DNA of 22,614 bases from Candidatus Omnitrophota bacterium (GTDB lineage: Bacteria; Omnitrophota; Gorgyraeia; Aquiviventales; Aquiviventaceae): the NCBI GenBank assembly GCA_016206585.1, contig JACQRE010000004.1:1-22614 (forward strand), written 5' to 3'. The position numbers and the translations under genes are program-made. Positions 8,099-15,041 of this stretch are shown here, piece after piece. The first letter of the stretch is position 1, and every line of letters starts with the position of its first letter. The notes under the pieces were generated by a model that had not been told where the DNA came from, searched no databases, and saw only the letters and a list, made by a program, of their open reading frames with translations.

Positions 8099-9213
8099 CC
8101 GACACCTCCCCCCGCACGTACGCCCGCATCAAGTACCGCCTGCTCCTCGTCGATCTGGCCGCCGGCCTCGCGTTCCTCGCCGCATTCCACGGCGCGGGAC
8201 TGTCCCGCGCGCTGGCGGCGTGGTGGTCGCAGCGCCTGACGAGCGAGCCGCTGATCATCCTCGGCTACCTCGCCGTCTTCGGCGCGGCCTACTACCTGGT
8301 CCTGCTGCCGCTGCATTTCTACGGGAGCTTTCTCGTCGAGCACCGGTTCGGCCTCTCCCGCATGACCGTGAAGGGCTGGCTGGTCCGTGAGGGCAAGCAG
8401 CTGGCGGTGAGTGCGGTGCTGGGTGGGGTGCTGGTCGAGGGGCTCTACGCGCTGCTGCGCCACGCGCCCTCCACCTGGCCGGTGTGGGCCACCCTCGGCT
8501 GGGTGGGGTTCAGCGTCGTGCTGGCCCGCGTCTTCCCGACGGTGCTGCTGCCGATCTTCTACAAGACGCGCCCCGTGCCGGATGAGGCGCTCGTGAACCG
8601 GCTGCTGGCGCTGTGCCGGCGCGCGGGGCTTAACGCGCTGGGCGTGTTCCGGTTCGACCTGGGCGCTGAGACGCGCAAGGCCAACGCGGCGCTGGCCGGG
8701 CTGGGGGCCACGCGCCGGGTGCTGCTCTCCGACACGCTGATCGCCGAGTTCACGCCGGAGGAGATCGAGGGGGTGCTGGGCCACGAGCTAGCACACCACC
8801 GCTACCACCACATCCGCAAGGCGCTGGGCCTCAGCGCGGCCGGATCGTGGATCGCCTTCACGCTCACCGCGTGGGCCGGGCAGCGGTGGGTGGCATCCGG
8901 CGGCGTGCGCAGCCTGGCCGACATCGCCGGATTCCCGATGGTGATGCTGTGGCTGTCGGTGCTGGGGCTGCTGGGGCTGCCGCTGCAGAACGCGCTCTCG
9001 CGCCATTTCGAGTGGCAGGCGGACCACTTTGCCGTGGCGATCACGAACCTGCCTCAGGCCTTCGCCGGAGCGCTGCGACGGCTCGCGCAGCTCAACCTCG
9101 CCGACCCGGCTCCGCCGCGATGGGTCGTGTGGATGTTCTACGACCATCCGCCGATCACCGAGCGCATTCACGCGGCAGAGCAGGCGGAACCTGGAGCGCC
9201 CTCCGGTGTCTAA
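8095..9213 (+). CDS. M48-family membrane metalloprotease (Ste24/CAAX protease-like)
   Basis: This 372-residue zinc protease is embedded in the membrane by several helices (about 16-32, 53-72, 102-120, 130-150, 250-262 and 281-297). GHELAHH at 229-235 carries the HExxH zinc ligands and catalytic Glu. FEWQADHFA at about 306-313 gives the third ligand. YDHPPITERI near the C-terminus is the usual Ste24-type tail motif. Bacterial members degrade or process membrane proteins, often under envelope stress. It overlaps glpD (ATGA) and the downstream sigma gene, so it is translationally linked to both. A role in clearing the anti-sigma factor is possible from context but is not shown. Confidence 0.92.
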   Translation: MTDTSPRTYARIKYRLLLVDLAAGLAFLAAFHGAGLSRALAAWWSQRLTSEPLIILGYLAVFGAAYYLVLLPLHFYGSFLVEHRFGLSRMTVKGWLVREGKQLAVSAVLGGVLVEGLYALLRHAPSTWPVWATLGWVGFSVVLARVFPTVLLPIFYKTRPVPDEALVNRLLALCRRAGLNALGVFRFDLGAETRKANAALAGLGATRRVLLSDTLIAEFTPEEIEGVLGHELAHHRYHHIRKALGLSAAGSWIAFTLTAWAGQRWVASGGVRSLADIAGFPMVMLWLSVLGLLGLPLQNALSRHFEWQADHFAVAITNLPQAFAGALRRLAQLNLADPAPPRWVVWMFYDHPPITERIHAAEQAEPGAPSGV

Positions 9214-9793
9214 CCCTGTGGAGGATGACGCGGCGCTGATTGAGCGCGCCCAAGCCGGCGAGCTGGGCGCCTTCGACGCGCTCGTGCGGCGGCACCAAAC
9301 GCAGGTGTTTGCGGTCGCCCTGCGGATGCTGGGCGACCGCGATGAGGCGCAAGAGATCGCCCAGGATGCGTTCGTGCGCGCCTACCGGGGGCTGAGCGCC
9401 TTCCGCCGGGAGGCCAAGTTGTCAACGTGGCTGGTTTCCATTACGATGAACCTCTGCCGGAACCGCCGCCGGTGGTGGGCGCGGAGAAAACGGTTCATCG
9501 CCGCGTCGCTGGATGCCGCGCCGGATCCCGATCAAGAGGCCTCCCGCATCGACGTCGCGGACCCATCGCCGGATCCTTCGGCGATCGTGGAGCGGAAAGA
9601 TCAGGCGCGGCTGGTGCTCGAGGCGCTGCAGGGATTGAGCGCCTCGGAGCGGGCCATCGTCGTGCTGCGCGACCTCGAGGGGCACTCGTACGAGGAGATC
9701 GCGCAGGTGCTGCGGTGCCAGGTCGGGACCGTGAAGTCGCGGTTGAACCGCGCCCGGTGGCAGCTCCGGGCGTTATTGGACGGGAAGCTCTGA
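9206..9793 (+). CDS. ECF-type RNA polymerase sigma-70 factor
   Basis: This is a 195-residue sigma factor with only regions 2 and 4. Region 2 spans about 18-90 (ELGAFDALVRRHQ, DRDEAQEIAQDAFVRAY, STWLVSITMNLCRNRRR). Region 4 spans about 136-190 (LQGLSASERAIVVLRDLEGHSYEEIA, QVGTVKSRLNRARWQLR). An acidic, Pro/Ala-rich linker lies between them. The GTG at 9206 is chosen: it has GGAG nine bases upstream and overlaps the M48 stop by eight bases. An in-frame GTG at 9218 is the alternative. The anti-sigma gene starts on its stop codon (TGATG), a typical coupled pair. Confidence 0.94.
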   Translation: MSNPVEDDAALIERAQAGELGAFDALVRRHQTQVFAVALRMLGDRDEAQEIAQDAFVRAYRGLSAFRREAKLSTWLVSITMNLCRNRRRWWARRKRFIAASLDAAPDPDQEASRIDVADPSPDPSAIVERKDQARLVLEALQGLSASERAIVVLRDLEGHSYEEIAQVLRCQVGTVKSRLNRARWQLRALLDGKL

Positions 9794-10914
9794 TGACATG
9801 CGCCGAGTACACACGGTGGTTTTCTCCCTACGTGGACGCTCTATTAGGGGACCCTGAGCGTCGCCAGCTGGAGGACCATCTCCAAGGCTGTGCGGGATGC
9901 CGCCGCGAGTTGGACGCGCTGCGGCAGATGCTCCACGCGCTGCACACGATGGAACAGCCCAGCGCGCCGGACCTGGTGCCCGGCATTCACGAGAAGCTCT
10001 CGCCTGTGCCGTGGTGGCGGGCGCTGGTCCAGCGCGTCGCCGCGCCCTGGCCGGCCAGCTTGCCATGGCACGGCCTCGCGCTGGCCGCGACCGCGCTGCT
10101 CGTGGTGTTCGTCGTCAGCCTCCCTCGGACGGCGACGCGGGGCCGGCTTGTACAGCTGGCTTCCTCGCGATCATCGGAGACGCCGCAGACGTCCACCGGT
10201 ATGAATGAGCGCGCGTTCGTCGGTCAGGAGCAGCGCGGGAATTACGACCCCTATTACCTCGACAACGGCAAGCTGAAGCAAAAGGCGGACGAGCAGAATC
10301 TTGGTGAACTCCACATCGCCGCTGAGCTGACGGCCCGACTAGTCTCGCCCCCCGCACTTCCCCAGCACGAGGATATGGATCGGAACGGAGCGTTCCAGGA
10401 TGAGGTTTCATTCGCCAAGTCGGTCGATGAGGCGGAGAACATCGCCTCTCTTAGCGGGTGGGCATCCGTCGGCAAGGCGGCCGGCCTATCCGCTGCGGCG
10501 TCCGGCGTGGCGTCATCCGCTACCGAGCCGCAGCCGCCGGCGGCCGCGCCTGAAGAGCCTGCGAAGTTCGTCAGCGGTGCCCAGGCCTATGTGCAACAGG
10601 CCGCAGGACAGAAGTCGAAGTCGCCGCACACCGTGCCGACCGTCATCCAGGCCACCTGGCTGGTCGCCGACTTCGCCTCGGCGGCGGCCCAGGTGGAGGC
10701 GTGGGTCGGCGCGGGCGAGGGATTTGCGATTGCCACCAACGAACACCACCTCTCCGTGAAGCTGCCCGCCTCGCGAGTCGCCGAGTTCCTCACGAAGTGC
10801 TCCACGCCAGCCCACCCACCAATGGCATTGGTGGGTGGGCGTGCCCCCACCGTTCCAGCCACCCAGGACGCTCTCTGGGTGACCATCTCCCTCGAGCTCG
10901 TCCTCCCCCAGTAG
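9793..10914 (+). CDS. Zinc-finger anti-sigma factor with membrane segment and DUF4349-like outer domain
   Basis: The 373-residue protein starts with a zf-HC2 anti-sigma domain (His29, Cys33, Cys36 in HLQGCAGC). This should bind and hold the ECF factor encoded just upstream. One transmembrane helix follows at about 93-110. The outer part (about 111-373) is low-complexity, Ala/Pro/Ser-rich until 255, then a compact domain. Its text (VADFASAAAQVEAWVGAGEGF, then SVKLPASRVAEFL) resembles the DUF4349 pattern of a gly-rich helix followed by an LxxPAxxxxxFL strand; this match is by eye. Residues 340-350 are encoded by a perfect 31-base palindrome that interrupts this domain before its last strand. 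Start ATG 9793 overlaps the sigma stop. Confidence 0.88.
   Translation: MTCAEYTRWFSPYVDALLGDPERRQLEDHLQGCAGCRRELDALRQMLHALHTMEQPSAPDLVPGIHEKLSPVPWWRALVQRVAAPWPASLPWHGLALAATALLVVFVVSLPRTATRGRLVQLASSRSSETPQTSTGMNERAFVGQEQRGNYDPYYLDNGKLKQKADEQNLGELHIAAELTARLVSPPALPQHEDMDRNGAFQDEVSFAKSVDEAENIASLSGWASVGKAAGLSAAASGVASSATEPQPPAAAPEEPAKFVSGAQAYVQQAAGQKSKSPHTVPTVIQATWLVADFASAAAQVEAWVGAGEGFAIATNEHHLSVKLPASRVAEFLTKCSTPAHPPMALVGGRAPTVPATQDALWVTISLELVLPQ
10810..10840. repeat. Perfect 31-base palindrome within the anti-sigma gene
   Basis: GCCCACCCACCAATG at 10810-10824 and CATTGGTGGGTGGGC at 10826-10840 are exact reverse complements around one G. It reads in frame as AHPPMALVGGR. The CCAATGG centre is also the loop region of the third hairpin in the 1987-2099 element. 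It appears to be an inserted palindromic unit that kept the frame open. Confidence 0.8.
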
Positions 10915-11358
10915 CCAGCAGTTCATCGCTCGCCTTCCTCTTCTACCCCCGGCGGGTCCTGTCGGGGAGCACCCCACGCGTCCTCGCCCCGCCGGACTAT
11001 CGCCGTCGTTGGCTCCGGGCGCGTGGGGGCCCTGCTCCCCGCCACCCGCCGGAGACCCGGTGCGACCGAGATACCGATGGCTCTTCGCGAGGGCTCGCGG
11101 ATCGGCGGGCCCCCGGCCGGACCGCGAGTGACTGTGCGGGCTCAGCCCGGGGAGGCGCCGGATCTCCTCAAGCACGGCCGGGCTGTTCGATCGCGCCGGT
11201 AGGCGCGGAGTTGCCCGGCCGCGGCGCCGACTCGGGCGCCCGGAGCCCGCACCGGAACGAGCGGACGGCCGGGGGCCCGACGACGCGGCCAGCCGGAACC
11301 GGCCCCCGATGGAACCTTTTCCTCTCTGCGGTGTCGGATTGGGTAAGAGGAGGAGCGG
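10915..11358. other. 444-bp GC-rich spacer, no recognised gene
   Basis: No credible protein is visible on either strand; open frames here are Arg/Gly/Pro-rich shadow translations. The segment is rich in local inverted repeats (for example CGCGAG..CTCGCG near 11095, and CGGGCT-C-AGCCCG near 11139). It is the longest non-coding gap in this tightly packed window. It does not show RNase P, tmRNA or SRP RNA landmarks. It could hold a structured leader or small RNA, or decayed sequence. A TGCGGTGTCGGATTGGG segment precedes the strong ribosome binding site at 11347. Confidence 0.5.
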
Positions 11359-11502
11359 ATGAGCACACGGCGGATCTGCCTAGTACTGATTGTGGGGCCC
11401 GGGGACGCGGAAGCCCTGGAGCGGTTGATGGAGGAGCTGAAGCGGCTGGAAGACCACAGAGGAGAGCGCGATGAACAGAGCACCGAGCCATCGTGCAACT
11501 AG
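11359..11502 (+). CDS. Small ORF (47 aa) with strong Shine-Dalgarno
   Basis: ATG 11359 is preceded by GAGGAGGAG at 11347-11355, one of the best Shine-Dalgarno sequences in the window. The product begins MSTRRICLVLIVGPG, with a short hydrophobic stretch. It continues with an amphipathic, charged helix-like segment (DAEALERLMEELKRLEDHRGE). It ends at TAG 11500-11502, overlapping the start of the large secreted protein (ATG 11471) by 32 bases. It could be a leader peptide coupling translation of the next gene, or a small membrane-associated protein. No family is recognised. Confidence 0.5.
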   Translation: MSTRRICLVLIVGPGDAEALERLMEELKRLEDHRGERDEQSTEPSCN

Positions 11503-13522
11503 AGGGATTGGGTTCGTGGTGGGATTGCTGGGGCTGGCGGGGATTGTCTCGGCGGAGTCGGTTGTGCCGCCGCACGTCTCGGTGCCGTGGGTGATCGAGT
11601 CGGCCGACTACACCGGGGACGTCAAGGACCAGATCACCCGGCTGGAGGCGCGCTACACGATCCGCGTCATCCGCGACGGGTGGGTGGAGATCCCGCTGGC
11701 CCTCCAAGGGGCCACCATCACCGCGATCGAGATCGAGAGGAAGCCTGGCGAGGCGCACATCGTCCCGCGCGGCGGGGGCTACGTGCTGGCCGCGTCGAAG
11801 AAGGGCGCCTACAAGGTGCGCGTCACGTGCTCGAACCTGCTCGTGCAGGACAGCCAGTTTGAAGGGGTCTACCTGACGATCCCGCAGGCCACGTTCTCCA
11901 CGATGACGCTCTTCGTCCCGCGCAAGGACGTCGAGCTGCGCCCCACAGAGCAGCTCTACGTCGAGCGCAAGCCGGACGCGTCGCGCGACGGCGTGACGCT
12001 CATCGCCCGCCTGGGCGCAGCCGGCCAGATCGACCTGCGCTGGCGGACCAAGCCGACCGCGCCGGTCCAGATCGAGCCGGTGCTCTACGGCGAGGTGCAC
12101 ACGCTCGTGACGATCGAAGAGCAGCTCGCCCGTCTCACATCGATCGTGGAGTACCGGATGGCGCAGGGCGAGACGCGGACGCTGACGATCCACCTGCCCG
12201 ACGGCGTCAACTTGCTCAACGTCCGGGGCGCGGGCATCGAGGATTGGCGGGTGGCCGAGGCGCAGGGCGATAAGACGCTCACCGTGAGCCTGAACTTCCC
12301 CTTGAAGGATGCGACGTACCGGCTCGTGCTCGAAGGGGAGCAGCCGATCGCCGCCCAGAGCGCCGACTACACCATGCCGGAGCTGCGATTGGTGGGCGCG
12401 AAGCAGGAGCGCGGGTACCTGGCGGTGTCCCGGTCGGGCAGCATCGAGTTGGCCGCCCAGACCATGGAGGGCATCAACCGGGTCGATGTGAGGGAGCTGC
12501 CGGATCTCCTCAAGGGCGCGATGGGCTCGCCGGCACTCCTGGCGTTCAAGTACCACCAGCATCCCTATCAGGTGGTCATCGGGCTCACCCGTCATGAGGA
12601 CCACGCCGTGCTGGCGGCGATCGCCGAGCGCGGCGAGTTGGTCACCGTGCTCTCCCGCCAAGGGGAGCTGCTCACGCGGGCGACCTACCTGATCAAGGCG
12701 AACAAGAAGCAGTTCCTTGAAGTGGCGCTGCCGGATGGCGCGACACTCTGGAGCTGCCTGGTCGCGGGCCGGTCGGTGAAGCCGGTCGAGGGCCAGGCCG
12801 GGAAACTGCTGATTCCACTCGATGGCGCCACGGATTCGGTGCAGTCGGTGCCGGTGGAGCTCGTCTACTTCGAGCGCCGGTCCGGGCTCACCGGGGTCGG
12901 CCGGCTCACGCTGCGCGGGCCGATCCTCGACGTGCCGACGACGGTGGCGAACTGGTCGGTCTTTGCGCCGCGCGACGTGAAGTTCCTGCGGATGAGCGGC
13001 AACTTAGAGCGGGGTGCCGCGCCGTTCGAGTTCGTGGACGAGCCGTTCATCCAGGTGGCCAGCGCCGCAGAAGCCCCTATGTCGCAAGCCGTCATGGTCA
13101 TGCAGGAGCGGGAGGACAGGAAGAATTGGAAGGGCTGGCTGATAGCGAAGAGGGCACGGGTCGGAACAGGAGGAGCGCGATACGCTTCGCACGACGCCCT
13201 GGAGGAACCACAGGACCAGAGTGTGGTTGGATTTGCACTCTCCACCAACGCCTCAGTCACTCCGAGCACCGACGAGCAATTCGCTGGCATGCTCGGCGAC
13301 TTGGGGGGCCGGCTGCAGGAGTCCGGCATCCTGCCGCTGAAGATCCACCTGCCGAAGTCCGGCGACCTGTACCGGTTCAACCGCCTCATGACGTCGCAGG
13401 AGGCGCTGGAGATCGACGCCACCTTCGTCCACATCCGGATGCCCTGGGTGATGGCGGGGCTGGCGGGATTCGCCGCCCTCGGGATCGCGGCGATGGCGTC
13501 CATCCGCCTGCGCCGCGCCTAA
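11471..13522 (+). CDS. Large secreted, C-terminally membrane-anchored protein of unknown function
   Basis: The 683-residue product has an N-terminal signal peptide (hydrophobic GFVVGLLGLAGIVSA, cleavage near 28). A long beta-strand-rich exported region follows. A single C-terminal transmembrane helix at about 654-677 ends in RLRRA, so most of the protein faces the periplasm. I do not recognise a family. Strand-like stretches alternate with TLTIHLPDGVNLLNVRG and KKQFLEVALPDGATLWSCLV, two similar LPDG..L motifs. Residues about 557-590 are charged and atypical. AGGAGA lies six bases before ATG 11471. It follows the sigma/anti-sigma pair and may be a regulon member or envelope partner, which is inference from position only. 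Confidence 0.85.
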   Translation: MNRAPSHRATRGIGFVVGLLGLAGIVSAESVVPPHVSVPWVIESADYTGDVKDQITRLEARYTIRVIRDGWVEIPLALQGATITAIEIERKPGEAHIVPRGGGYVLAASKKGAYKVRVTCSNLLVQDSQFEGVYLTIPQATFSTMTLFVPRKDVELRPTEQLYVERKPDASRDGVTLIARLGAAGQIDLRWRTKPTAPVQIEPVLYGEVHTLVTIEEQLARLTSIVEYRMAQGETRTLTIHLPDGVNLLNVRGAGIEDWRVAEAQGDKTLTVSLNFPLKDATYRLVLEGEQPIAAQSADYTMPELRLVGAKQERGYLAVSRSGSIELAAQTMEGINRVDVRELPDLLKGAMGSPALLAFKYHQHPYQVVIGLTRHEDHAVLAAIAERGELVTVLSRQGELLTRATYLIKANKKQFLEVALPDGATLWSCLVAGRSVKPVEGQAGKLLIPLDGATDSVQSVPVELVYFERRSGLTGVGRLTLRGPILDVPTTVANWSVFAPRDVKFLRMSGNLERGAAPFEFVDEPFIQVASAAEAPMSQAVMVMQEREDRKNWKGWLIAKRARVGTGGARYASHDALEEPQDQSVVGFALSTNASVTPSTDEQFAGMLGDLGGRLQESGILPLKIHLPKSGDLYRFNRLMTSQEALEIDATFVHIRMPWVMAGLAGFAALGIAAMASIRLRRA

Positions 13523-13529
13523 CCTTCTA

Positions 13530-13574
13530 AAAGTACCGGGGACTTTTCCCGCTTTGAAAAGTCCCCGGTACTTT
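13530..13574. repeat. Perfect 19-bp inverted repeat (AAAGTACCGGGGACTTTTC)
   Basis: The left arm 13530-13548 and right arm 13556-13574 are exact reverse complements with the 7-base loop CCGCTTT. It starts eight bases after the stop of the large secreted protein. There is no run of Ts after the stem, so a simple intrinsic terminator is doubtful. The right arm carries the -35 and part of the spacer of a good promoter. Its symmetry suggests a REP-like mobile palindrome. Confidence 0.85.
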
Positions 13575-13581
13575 CTATACT
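13554..13581 (+). promoter_or_regulatory. Sigma-70-type promoter for the thiamine-binding protein gene
   Basis: TTGAAA (13554-13559), a 16-base spacer and TATACT (13576-13581) form a good vegetative promoter. The -35 begins in the loop of the inverted repeat and the spacer is its right arm. Transcription would begin near 13588, about 36 bases before ATG 13624. Confidence 0.6.
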
Positions 13582-13623
13582 GGTGGGAGGATTCTTCCAC
13601 GCAGGAACGGGGAGGGTGACGCG

Positions 13624-13938
13624 ATGCTGGCAGAGTTGGAGATCGTCCCGATCGGCACGAACAGCGTGAGCCTGAGCTCGGTGCTCGCCGAGGTCGCCCG
13701 GCTCATCGACAAGAGCGGGCTGGACTACCGCGTCGGGGCGATGGGCACCGTCGTGGAAGGGGAGTGGGACCGGGTGATGGTGCTGGCCAAGCAGTGCCAC
13801 CAGGCGGTGCTGGGCTCCACCGGCCGCGTGATGACGACCATCCGCATCGACGACCGCAAGGACAAACCCGGCACCGGGCGGATCACGCAGAAGGTCCAGT
13901 CGCTTGAGACGAAAGTCGGCAAGCCGCTCAGAAAGTAG
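13624..13938 (+). CDS. MTH1187-family thiamine-binding protein (UPF0045)
   Basis: This is a 104-residue cytoplasmic protein of the small ferredoxin-like family that binds thiamine or related pyrimidines. Diagnostic text includes EIVPIGTNSVSLSSVLAEV, the YRVGAMGTVVEG segment, QAVLGSTGRVMTTIRIDDRKDK and a Lys-rich C-terminus. Length is typical of the family (about 100). ATG 13624 has GGGGAGGG about ten bases upstream. It is followed nine bases later by the secreted nuclease, likely on the same transcript. The exact ligand and role are not established for most members. Confidence 0.88.
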   Translation: MLAELEIVPIGTNSVSLSSVLAEVARLIDKSGLDYRVGAMGTVVEGEWDRVMVLAKQCHQAVLGSTGRVMTTIRIDDRKDKPGTGRITQKVQSLETKVGKPLRK

Positions 13939-13947
13939 CCGTCCCGC

Positions 13948-14490
13948 GTGACGTTTCCTCACGTTCGATTCCGTCTCTGGTTCGCCGCGCTCGCGCTCCT
14001 GAGTGCGGCACTCGCCGCCTCCGTCGAGTCCAGCGGCCTCCGGCCCGATCCGGAAGACCACCGCGCGGCGGACCGCGCCACCGTGGCCCGCGTGATCGAC
14101 GGAGATACCATCGAGCTCACGGACGGCCGCATGGTCCGGTACATTGGCATCGATACCCCGGAGGTGCGCCGCCGGGCGGATGGCCGCTGGGTCGAGGACC
14201 CTGAACCGTTCGGGAAGGAGGCCACCCAGGCCAACGCCGCCCTGGTCCGTGGGAGAGTCGTGCGGTTGGAGTACGACGTGCAGCGGCGCGACCGGTACGG
14301 GCGGCTGCTGGCGTACGTCTACATCAGCGGACCGGATCAACGCGAGGTGATGGTCAACGAGGAGCTCTTGCGTGTGGGAGCGGCCCAGCTGTTGACGATC
14401 CCTCCGAACGTGCGGCACGTCGAGCGGTTCCGGCGCGCGGTGCGCGACGCCCGAAGGGTCGGACGGGGCGTATGGGCCGAGGGGAACTAA
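13948..14490 (+). CDS. Secreted staphylococcal-nuclease-like (SNase/thermonuclease) protein
   Basis: The 180-residue product starts at GTG 13948 with a signal peptide (FRLWFAALALLSAALAAS). An SNase OB-fold domain follows. The catalytic set known from S. aureus nuclease is present: Arg and Asp/Thr/Glu in VRYIGIDTPEV, and the second Arg in RDRYGRLLAYVYI. It should cut DNA and RNA in the periplasm or outside the cell with calcium. No Shine-Dalgarno is obvious, and coupling to the upstream gene is likely. Its TAA overlaps the TAG of the convergent TPR gene. Confidence 0.92.
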   Translation: MTFPHVRFRLWFAALALLSAALAASVESSGLRPDPEDHRAADRATVARVIDGDTIELTDGRMVRYIGIDTPEVRRRADGRWVEDPEPFGKEATQANAALVRGRVVRLEYDVQRRDRYGRLLAYVYISGPDQREVMVNEELLRVGAAQLLTIPPNVRHVERFRRAVRDARRVGRGVWAEGN

Positions 14491-14921
14491 TTCGTCCGCT
14501 CGGGCTGGGCCGAGGGACGAGGTGCGGCCTGCGAGGATTTCGCGGCGAGGTCGGGGAACGCGGTGAGGAACTGGCGGTACTGCGGCGACTGCCGCAGGTT
14601 CAGGAGATCCGGGTCCTGGAGCAGGTACTCGGCGTCGGCATACCCGAGCTCGAGCGCGCGGCGCAGGGCGACGAGCGCGTCATCCAGGCGGTTGAGCAGG
14701 GAATAGCTGCAGGCGAGGTTGTACCACGTGACGGGATCTTTCTGGCGCATCTGGGCGAGCCGCAGGTCGATCTCCAGGCCTTTCTCGTAGAGGCCGCGGC
14801 GGGTATAGGCGTCACCGAGGGGGGTGAGGACATCGACGAACTGGGGGTACACTCTGAGGAGCTTCTCGTAGAACGAGATTTCAAAGTCGAGGAGCTGGTC
14901 GGTTTTGGAACGTCGCGCCAT
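14487..14921 (-). CDS. Small TPR-repeat protein
   Basis: The 144-residue protein contains about two to three tetratricopeptide repeats: DVLTPLGDAYTRRGLYEKGLEID, then VTWYNLACSYSLLNRLDDAL with ALRRALELGY. A C-terminal tail resembles the DPDLLNLRQSPQYRQFL segment common in bacterial TPR proteins. It has no signal peptide and is probably a cytoplasmic scaffold. The partner is unknown. ATG 14921 has no clear Shine-Dalgarno. Stop codons of this gene and of the nuclease share bases 14488-14489. Confidence 0.85.
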   Translation of the reverse strand: MARRSKTDQLLDFEISFYEKLLRVYPQFVDVLTPLGDAYTRRGLYEKGLEIDLRLAQMRQKDPVTWYNLACSYSLLNRLDDALVALRRALELGYADAEYLLQDPDLLNLRQSPQYRQFLTAFPDLAAKSSQAAPRPSAQPERTN

Positions 14922-14956
14922 AATGAATGATGGTTTCGCGCAGAATGATTAGCCTT

Positions 14957-14984
14957 ATTGTGCCAGACCGTGAAACAAAGTCAA
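14957..14984 (-). promoter_or_regulatory. Possible promoter for the TPR gene
   Basis: On the minus strand TTGACT (14984-14979) is followed after 16 bases by CACAAT (14962-14957). The -35 is good, the -10 weak. It lies in the only AT-rich stretch of the window (about 14922-15040), which separates two divergent genes. Confidence 0.35.
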
Positions 14985-15015
14985 CAGGAAACCAATCATG
15001 AGGAAGAATAGGCGT

Positions 15016-15033
15016 TTGTGTCACGTGACACAA
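15016..15033. repeat. Perfect 18-bp palindrome (GTGTCAC/GTGACAC heptads)
   Basis: TTGTGTCAC and GTGACACAA are exact reverse complements with no loop. The core is one GTGTCAC heptad and its inverse, the same unit as the array at 2777-2804. It sits just before the nucleotidyltransferase start and could be a repressor operator or a minimal heptad element. Confidence 0.7.
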
Positions 15034-15041
15034 TATCCTCC

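Noticed and set aside
11158..11173. 16-base match (GCCGGATCTCCTCAAG) between the gap and position 12500 in the large secreted protein gene
   Set aside because: The similarity does not extend to either side, so duplication or gene decay is not supported.
13130..13230. Possible degraded palindromic insert in the large secreted protein (GCGAAG...CTTCGC)
   Set aside because: Only six paired bases with a long loop; too weak to separate from chance, although the encoded segment is oddly charged.
13430..13522. GlyGly-CTERM or PEP-CTERM sorting signal in the large secreted protein
   Set aside because: It has the helix plus basic tail, but no GG or PEP motif before the helix, so rhombosortase or exosortase processing is not supported.
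13530..13574. Intrinsic terminator
   Set aside because: The stem is strong but is followed by CTATACT rather than a T-run, and the right arm belongs to a promoter; a weak terminating effect is not excluded.
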